Below, one piece after another: positions 59,901 to 64,000 of a stretch of 64,000 bases of DNA. This stretch comes from Sphingomonas sp. S2M10 (GTDB lineage Bacteria > Pseudomonadota > Alphaproteobacteria > Sphingomonadales > Sphingomonadaceae). The DNA lies in the NCBI RefSeq assembly GCF_012650175.1, contig NZ_JAAILI010000056.1:124001-188000 (forward strand), read 5' to 3'. The position numbers and the translations under genes were made by a program. How positions within the stretch are numbered: position 1 is the stretch's first letter; every line of letters starts with the position of its first letter. A model generated the notes under the pieces. That model was not told where the DNA came from, searched no databases, and saw only the letters and a list, made by a program, of their open reading frames with translations.

Positions 59901-60501
59901 CGTGCAGCATCCGCCGGTCCGGGTGATGGTAGAGCACATCGCCGGTGGCGAGCGGAGTCAGGCCATGCGCGGCGGCCGCCTGCGCCAGCCCGTGCAGCCG
60001 CACTGCCTCCTGCGGGCGGCGATGGCGGGTGAGCGCGACATGGCCGCGATCCCCGAACACATCCGCCATCCAGCGCAATGCCGCCGGGTCCCCGCTGTCC
60101 GCCATGCCGGGCACCAGCGCGGCGACGAGGCCGTCCGCATGGCCCGCAACATCCTCCCAATGGAGGAAGCACTGCCCCTTCTCGCCATGCTGGGCGTCCG
60201 CGCGCGCCTTGCCGATGCTGAGCAGCCGGGTGAGCCGCGACCAGGCGGCGAGATCTTCGGGCCAGACCAGCACGCCGCTGCCGTCGGTCAGGTCCAGCCG
60301 GCAGCCGGTGACCAGCCGCACGCCGGTCTCCTCCGCCGCGACCAGCCCGCGGACGATTCCGCCGACGCTGTTGTGATCGGTGATGCCGAGTGCAGGCATG
60401 CCGTACGCCGCCGCGGCCTCGAACAGCTCGGAGGGTGCGGAGGCGCCGCGCAGGAAGGAATAATGGCTGGTGACCTGGAGCTCGGAATACATGGCGGTCA
60501 C
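56992..60501 (-). CDS. dnaE2: Error-prone DNA polymerase DnaE2 with an in-frame repeat insert (1169 aa)
   Basis: C-family polymerase for damage-induced mutagenesis. PHP domain ([20 protein letters not shown]), palm with [20 protein letters not shown] near 378-390, fingers ([40 protein letters not shown]), C-terminal OB domain ([20 protein letters not shown]). Residues about 806-877 are encoded by a hairpin-rich repeat inserted between VNDSDWDTR and [13 protein letters not shown], positions that adjoin in other DnaE2 proteins. GTG start overlaps the imuB stop as GTGA; an ATG four codons later is possible. Confidence 0.95.
   Translation of the reverse strand: [1169 protein letters not shown]
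57870..58085. repeat. Hairpin-array repeat inside dnaE2
   Basis: Six perfect hairpins follow one another: CCTCCCCC-TTGAC-GGGGGAGG (57908-57928), GGCGCT-TT-AGCGCC (57941-57954), GCGGTTGC-GCA-GCAACCGC (57977-57995), GCGATTTGC-TCT-GCAAATCGC (57996-58016), CCCATCGC-TGC-GCGATGGG (58029-58047) and CCCTCCCCC/GGGGGAGGG (58053-58075). The dnaE2 frame stays open through all of it. Outer borders are approximate. Confidence 0.8.
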
Positions 60502-62735
60502 CCGAACAGGCCGTGCAGGTACCAGCTGAGATCGCCGGTCACGCTACGCTCGCCATCGCCCTGGCGGAACAGCCAGTAGCGGCGGCCGCGCTCGTCCTCG
60601 ACGCGGAAATAGTCGCGCGTGGCGTGCGTCTCGGCGGCGCGCTTCCACCATTCGCCATGGATCCGCTCGGGGCCGTCGGCGCGGACCACCTCGTGCCGCT
60701 CGCCCCGCCAGGTGAAGCGACGCGGCGGCTGGTCGGGCAGTTCGGCGACCACGAAGTCCAGCCGCTCCGGGCGCCGGAGCAGGCGGATCGGGCGCGGCCA
60801 GTCCGGATGCCAGGGCGGCAGCGGCGCGTTGCGGTCGAGCTGCCGGACATCGTCGGCCTTCAGCGGCGGCGCCGCACGCTCGGGCGGGTCGAGGGGCGGA
60901 AGTGCTGCGGCCGAACGTTCGGGCACGTCGCTTTCCACGGCCCGCATCCGCCACAGCCGGGCCATGCCGATGCGGGTCGCCAGCGTGTCGATCAAGGGCG
61001 CGAGATCGGGGACCGTCTCGGCATCCAGCCGCTCGTCGACCGGCAGCGCGCCCAGCGGTTCGCTGCGCAGCAGATGCAGCGTCATCGCGTCGAGACCATA
61101 GCCAGGCTCGATCTGGTCGATACGCCGTGCGAGCAGGCGGAGCAGGTGCGCCGGATCGCGGCTGGCGCGAGCAAGGCCGATGCCGATCCGCTGGGGCACG
61201 CCATCGACCCGGTCGGCGACCAGCCCGATCCGGCGCGCGCCCTGCCCCGCTTCGGCCAGCGCTTCGGCGAGACGGTGGACGAGGTCGCCCAGCCAGTGCG
61301 CGATCGCCTCGGGGGTGGCGATCGGCTCGGCGAAGCGCTGGGTGACCGCGATCGGCTCGGGCGGGGTGACCGGGGTGACCGGCTCCGGGATGCGGCCCAG
61401 CGCCTGGTCGAGCCGCGCGGCGATCGTGGTGCCGAAGCGGCGGACCAACGGCGCGCGGGGGAGCGCCGCGAGCTGGCCGATGCTGTCGACGCCGAGACGG
61501 TGGAGCAGATCGAGCGCGTCCGTCTCAAGCCGGAGCGCCTCGACCGGGAGCGGGGCGAGCCAGGCGCCCTGTTCACCGGACGGGCAGAGGAGCAACGTCT
61601 CCGGGCGGAAGCGCGCAAAGGCCCAAGCCGCGCCGGGGGTGTCGGCGACGGCGATCTTGCTCGCAAAGCCCAGCCGGGCGAGCAGCGCGTGCAGCCGGCG
61701 GAGCATCCGTGCCTCGCCGCCATGGAGATGGGCGACGCCGGTCAGGTCGAGGAACAGCAGGTCCTCGCCGGCGATGGTGGCGCTCGGCGACCAGCGCCGG
61801 GCGAGGCTGTGCGCCAGCCGTTCGAGATCGGTGCGGTCGCCATGCGGATCGACGGGGTCGACGCGCAGCTCGGGCACCAGCGCGCGCGCCTGGGTGAGCG
61901 CCATGCCGATGCGGATGCCCATGGCGAGCGCAGCCGGACAGGCCGCGGCGACTTCGCTGCGGCTGCCGGTGCGGCGGGAAAGGATGCGGGGGAGGTCCAC
62001 CGCATCCGCCAAAGTCGCCTGCGTTTGGCTCCGGCGCTCCCCCCGCCCCCCATCGTCATCCCCGCGGAGGCGGGGATCCATTCGCGGTGCCGTCGCGGCT
62101 CCCTCTGCAACCGATGAGTCAATGGATGCCCGCCTTCGCGGGGATGACGGTGTATGGGTGGCGGGGGTGGGAGCAGCAACGGTCGGCACAGCCGCACGCG
62201 CCGCCACCGGCAGCCGCACCACCCCGCCCGCCATCGCGCCACCCTCGTCGGGCCGCATCCGCTTGAAGGCATGGTCCGCCGCCTCGCTGCGCCGGCCGAG
62301 CTCGCGCATCGGCGGCCGCTGGTGCGGCGGCAGCGCGGCGATGGCGGCGTCGCGCGCGGCCCGCGCCCAGCGCGCGCCCGGCCGCCAGCCACCGCCCCGC
62401 TGGACCGAGCAGGCCGCTTCCTGTTCGGCGGCGGCGAGGGCCTGTGCCTGAGCGAGGCCATCCAAATCTTCGCTCCCCTCCCGCTTGCGGGAGGGGTTGG
62501 AGGAGGGGGCGACGTGGAAGAAGCGCTGCGAGGTTTCAGCCCCTCCCCCGACCCCTCCCGCAAGCGGAAGGGGAGCGCAGGTGGTGGCGGCATCCACATC
62601 CTTGGCGTCAGGCGAGCGCGGAATAGAAGAAGCAGTTTCTTGGTGCGCCCGCTCAGGCGGCGGCGCGCGCCGCTCGGCCCGCCGCACGCGGTCGAGCGAC
62701 CAGTGGGGCAGGAAGAGCGCAGCGACCCGTTGCAT
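60498..62735 (-). CDS. imuB: ImuB, inactive Y-family polymerase-like protein with two repeat inserts (745 aa)
   Basis: Links ImuA and DnaE2 to the sliding clamp in SOS mutagenesis and is itself not catalytic. Start MQRVAALFLPHWSLDRVRRA, then QRGGGWRPGARWARAARDAA, AACPAALAMGIRIGMALTQA, LFLDLTGVAHLHGGEARMLR, LHRLGVDSIGQLAALPRAPL, and the C-terminal DYFRVEDERGRRYWLFRQGD. Two stretches are alien: residues about 53-88 and about 195-227, each encoded by a hairpin repeat. ATG 62735 lies 83 bp inside the end of imuA. It overlaps dnaE2 by 4 bp. Confidence 0.93.
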   Translation of the reverse strand: MQRVAALFLPHWSLDRVRRAERRAPPPERAHQETASSIPRSPDAKDVDAATTCAPLPLAGGVGGGAETSQRFFHVAPSSNPSRKREGSEDLDGLAQAQALAAAEQEAACSVQRGGGWRPGARWARAARDAAIAALPPHQRPPMRELGRRSEAADHAFKRMRPDEGGAMAGGVVRLPVAARAAVPTVAAPTPATHTPSSPRRRASIDSSVAEGAATAPRMDPRLRGDDDGGRGERRSQTQATLADAVDLPRILSRRTGSRSEVAAACPAALAMGIRIGMALTQARALVPELRVDPVDPHGDRTDLERLAHSLARRWSPSATIAGEDLLFLDLTGVAHLHGGEARMLRRLHALLARLGFASKIAVADTPGAAWAFARFRPETLLLCPSGEQGAWLAPLPVEALRLETDALDLLHRLGVDSIGQLAALPRAPLVRRFGTTIAARLDQALGRIPEPVTPVTPPEPIAVTQRFAEPIATPEAIAHWLGDLVHRLAEALAEAGQGARRIGLVADRVDGVPQRIGIGLARASRDPAHLLRLLARRIDQIEPGYGLDAMTLHLLRSEPLGALPVDERLDAETVPDLAPLIDTLATRIGMARLWRMRAVESDVPERSAAALPPLDPPERAAPPLKADDVRQLDRNAPLPPWHPDWPRPIRLLRRPERLDFVVAELPDQPPRRFTWRGERHEVVRADGPERIHGEWWKRAAETHATRDYFRVEDERGRRYWLFRQGDGERSVTGDLSWYLHGLFG
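62054..62149. repeat. 96-bp interspersed repeat inside imuB
   Basis: Inverted ends of 29 nt (62054-62082 and 62121-62149, starting CGTCATCCCCGCGGAGGCGG) around a 38-nt middle, the same size and architecture as the intergenic copy at 46227-46322. At 32 codons it keeps the reading frame and adds a PSSPRRRASID / RMDPRLRGDDDG trace to ImuB. Confidence 0.9.
62471..62577. repeat. 107-bp inverted repeat element inside imuB
   Basis: The ends are about 38-nt near-identical inverted repeats containing CCGCTTGCGGGAGGGG and starting CGCTCCCC. The same core occurs alone at 17835-17860. The ImuB frame stays open (APLPLAGGVGGG ... NPSRKREGS). Confidence 0.85.
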
Positions 62736-63399
62736 CGCAGGCCTCCACCAAAAGTTGGAACGATTCCCCCCCACGTTGCCGCGCCAGCGACAGTTCCCAG
62801 CGCGGCCGGCCGACCCCCTCCACCGGCAGCGGCGCCGAGGGTGCACAGCCGATCCGCCAGCGCGTCACTGCGGCCGAGGGCGCCCCCAAGGGATCGCTCC
62901 CCTCGCGGGCATGGCGCTTGAGCAGCAAGGCGATCGTGCGGCCCCCCTCGGCCACCAGCTGCAGCCGCCGCGTGGCCGGCATCGCCAGCCGCTTCACCTC
63001 GCCGATCACCGCGCCGAGCCCGCGATGGCGCAGCCCTTCCTCCATGATCGCGAGCAACTCGTCGTCGTCGCGCGCCTCGGCATAGATGACGCGCTTGGGA
63101 TCGAGCCCCACCTGCGCCAGGCCAGGGGCGAACAGATCCCGCCTGCGCACCACCCACAGCACCGGTCCCCAGCAGCGCGCAGCGATTCCGCCGATAAAGG
63201 TCGTGGCCGCACAATCGTCGGTCAGGTCGGGCGTGGCGCCGGAAATCTCGTGCAGCGCATCGAGCCGCAGGCCCCCGTCCGCCAGCTTCGCATCGAGCCG
63301 CTCCAGCCCGAAGGGCAGCACCGGGCGCCGACGGAATCCGGTGCCGTCGATGGCGCTGAGCATTGCGCGCAACTGGTCGAGAGTGGCAGGATCGGGCAC
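62653..63399 (-). CDS. imuA: ImuA, SOS mutagenesis cassette protein (248 aa)
   Basis: RecA-fold-like protein that works with ImuB and DnaE2 in translesion synthesis. VLPFGLERLDAKLADGGLRL, LHEISGATPDLTDDCAATTF, WGPVLWVVRRRDLFAPGLAQ, GLDPKRVIYAEARDDDELLA and RRLQLVAEGGRTIALLLKRH fit the ImuA family. The C-terminus is Ala/Arg-rich and its last 83 bp overlap imuB in another frame. First gene of the cassette; an SOS box lies 41 bp upstream. Confidence 0.92.
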   Translation of the reverse strand: MPDPATLDQLRAMLSAIDGTGFRRRPVLPFGLERLDAKLADGGLRLDALHEISGATPDLTDDCAATTFIGGIAARCWGPVLWVVRRRDLFAPGLAQVGLDPKRVIYAEARDDDELLAIMEEGLRHRGLGAVIGEVKRLAMPATRRLQLVAEGGRTIALLLKRHAREGSDPLGAPSAAVTRWRIGCAPSAPLPVEGVGRPRWELSLARQRGGESFQLLVEACDATGRCALPAPLVARPRAAGRAARAAA

Positions 63400-63439
63400 G
63401 GCGACTCGCTTGGGGGTTGATGACAGGTCCGACTCGTTC

Positions 63440-63454
63440 GTTCCTATTTTGTTC
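63440..63454 (-). promoter_or_regulatory. LexA (SOS) box of the imuA-imuB-dnaE2 cassette
   Basis: GTTC-CTATTTT-GTTC exactly matches the alphaproteobacterial LexA site GTTC-N7-GTTC, 41 bp before the imuA start. The divergent gene starts 155 bp away on the other side. Confidence 0.9.
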
Positions 63455-63609
63455 TAATCCGGTGCGGAGTCAATCGGAGTCCGCGTCCCAAATTTTTAGG
63501 CCAGCGCTGCTGCCCCATCTCGACAGGCCCGTTGAAATTTTATAACAAGCGCGTGAAATCGAGTTCCGTGCGTTGTCCGTGGCGACACGGCCGAATTTAT
63601 GGAGAGACC

Positions 63610-64000
63610 ATGACGGTGGACGCCCCGCGCGCCAACCTGCCGCCCCTATCGCTGCATGTGCCCGAGCCGCGCTTTCGCCCCGGCGACGAGGCCGATTTCA
63701 GCGATCTGTCGATCCCGCCCGCCGGCGCCGCGCGCCGCCCGGACACCGCCGAGCCGGCCGATCGATTCCACGAACTCGCCTATGGCCTGGTCCGCGTCCT
63801 CGATGACGACGGCAATGCCGTCGGCCCCTGGGATCCCCGGCTCGATGCCGAGGCCAAGCGCAAAATGCTGCGCAGCATGGCGCTCACCCGCGCGTTTGAC
63901 GAGCGCATGTTCCGCGCCCAGCGCCAGGGCAAGACCAGCTTCTACATGAAGTCGACCGGCGAGGAGGCGGTGTCGGTCTCGGCAGCCCTTGCCATGGCCG
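63610..64000 (+). CDS. Branched-chain 2-oxoacid dehydrogenase E1 alpha, N-terminal part
   Basis: Runs off the window end; about 130 residues visible. ATG 63610 after GGAGAG. LSLHVPEPRFRPGDEADFSD, ALTRAFDERMFRAQRQGKTS and SFYMKSTGEEAVSVSAALAM match the E1-alpha subunit (BkdA1-type) of 2-oxoisovalerate dehydrogenase, which uses thiamine diphosphate to decarboxylate keto acids from Val, Leu and Ile. The beta subunit and E2 would be expected downstream. Confidence 0.9.
   Translation, partial: MTVDAPRANLPPLSLHVPEPRFRPGDEADFSDLSIPPAGAARRPDTAEPADRFHELAYGLVRVLDDDGNAVGPWDPRLDAEAKRKMLRSMALTRAFDERMFRAQRQGKTSFYMKSTGEEAVSVSAALAMA

Noticed and set aside
57964-60579. An 871-codon open frame antisense to dnaE2
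   Set aside because: dnaE2 motifs on the minus strand are intact; the antisense product has no recognisable motif. The same holds for the frames antisense to ppc (5353-7485) and pnp (30029-32128).

Overview
The window looks like a chromosomal segment of a Sphingomonas-type alphaproteobacterium. The evidence is high GC throughout, PEPxxWA-CTERM proteins with a PrsK/PrsR pair, an alphaproteobacterial SOS box (GTTC-N7-GTTC) before an imuA-imuB-dnaE2 cassette, a large TonB-dependent receptor, a DUF721(dciA)-dsbA-smc order, and the GC-rich interspersed hairpin repeats common in this group. No rRNA, tRNA, CRISPR, phage or insertion-sequence gene was recognised.

Layout. 0-5.2 kb: end of a GNAT-like gene, then three coupled polytopic membrane proteins on the minus strand (one GT-C-like, two paralogues). 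5.2-10.2 kb: ppc, an MpaB-family oxygenase, a YoaK-like and a TRIC-like membrane protein. 10.4-17.8 kb: an exopolysaccharide/PEP-CTERM locus with two PEPxxWA-CTERM genes (the first frameshifted), mannose-1-phosphate guanylyltransferase, and the operon sugar transferase-prsK-prsR. 17.9-22.9 kb: cytochrome c, pheA, and the coupled operon mutY-serine hydrolase-nudC. 22.9-28.4 kb: dciA, two paralogous DsbA-like proteins, smc. 28.4-29.5 kb: a micro-operon of very small proteins and a hemerythrin. 29.6-44.7 kb: the rimP-nusA-ylxR-infB-rbfA-truB-rpsO-pnp translation/transcription cluster, read on the minus strand. About 4.6 kb of accessory genes (vapBC-tdk, a TonB receptor, a third PEP-CTERM protein) separates rbfA from truB, and a 33-residue toxin-like membrane peptide lies between infB and rbfA. 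44.9-52.3 kb: a PQQ-type sugar dehydrogenase lipoprotein, two thioesterases, a crotonase, a thiolase, aroC, a Thr/Pro-rich secreted protein and purA. 52.4-57 kb: a hybrid histidine kinase and an FAH-family hydrolase. 57-63.4 kb: dnaE2-imuB-imuA (SOS mutagenesis). 63.6 kb to the end: start of a branched-chain 2-oxoacid dehydrogenase E1-alpha gene.

The most unusual signals are these. (1) Hairpin-forming repeats sit in frame inside truB, dnaE2 and (twice) imuB. One imuB copy is exactly 96 bp, the same length as an intergenic copy at 46.2 kb. (2) A small holin-like peptide gene has a strong Shine-Dalgarno site partly buried in a 10-bp stem and is followed by two look-alike hairpins, all between infB and rbfA. 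(3) Perfect or near-perfect operator-like palindromes lie before the sugar dehydrogenase, before vapBC and between the PEP-CTERM gene and the TonB receptor. (4) A three-gene micro-operon lies at 28.5-29.0 kb. Functions are inferred from motifs, length and context only; no database search was possible.
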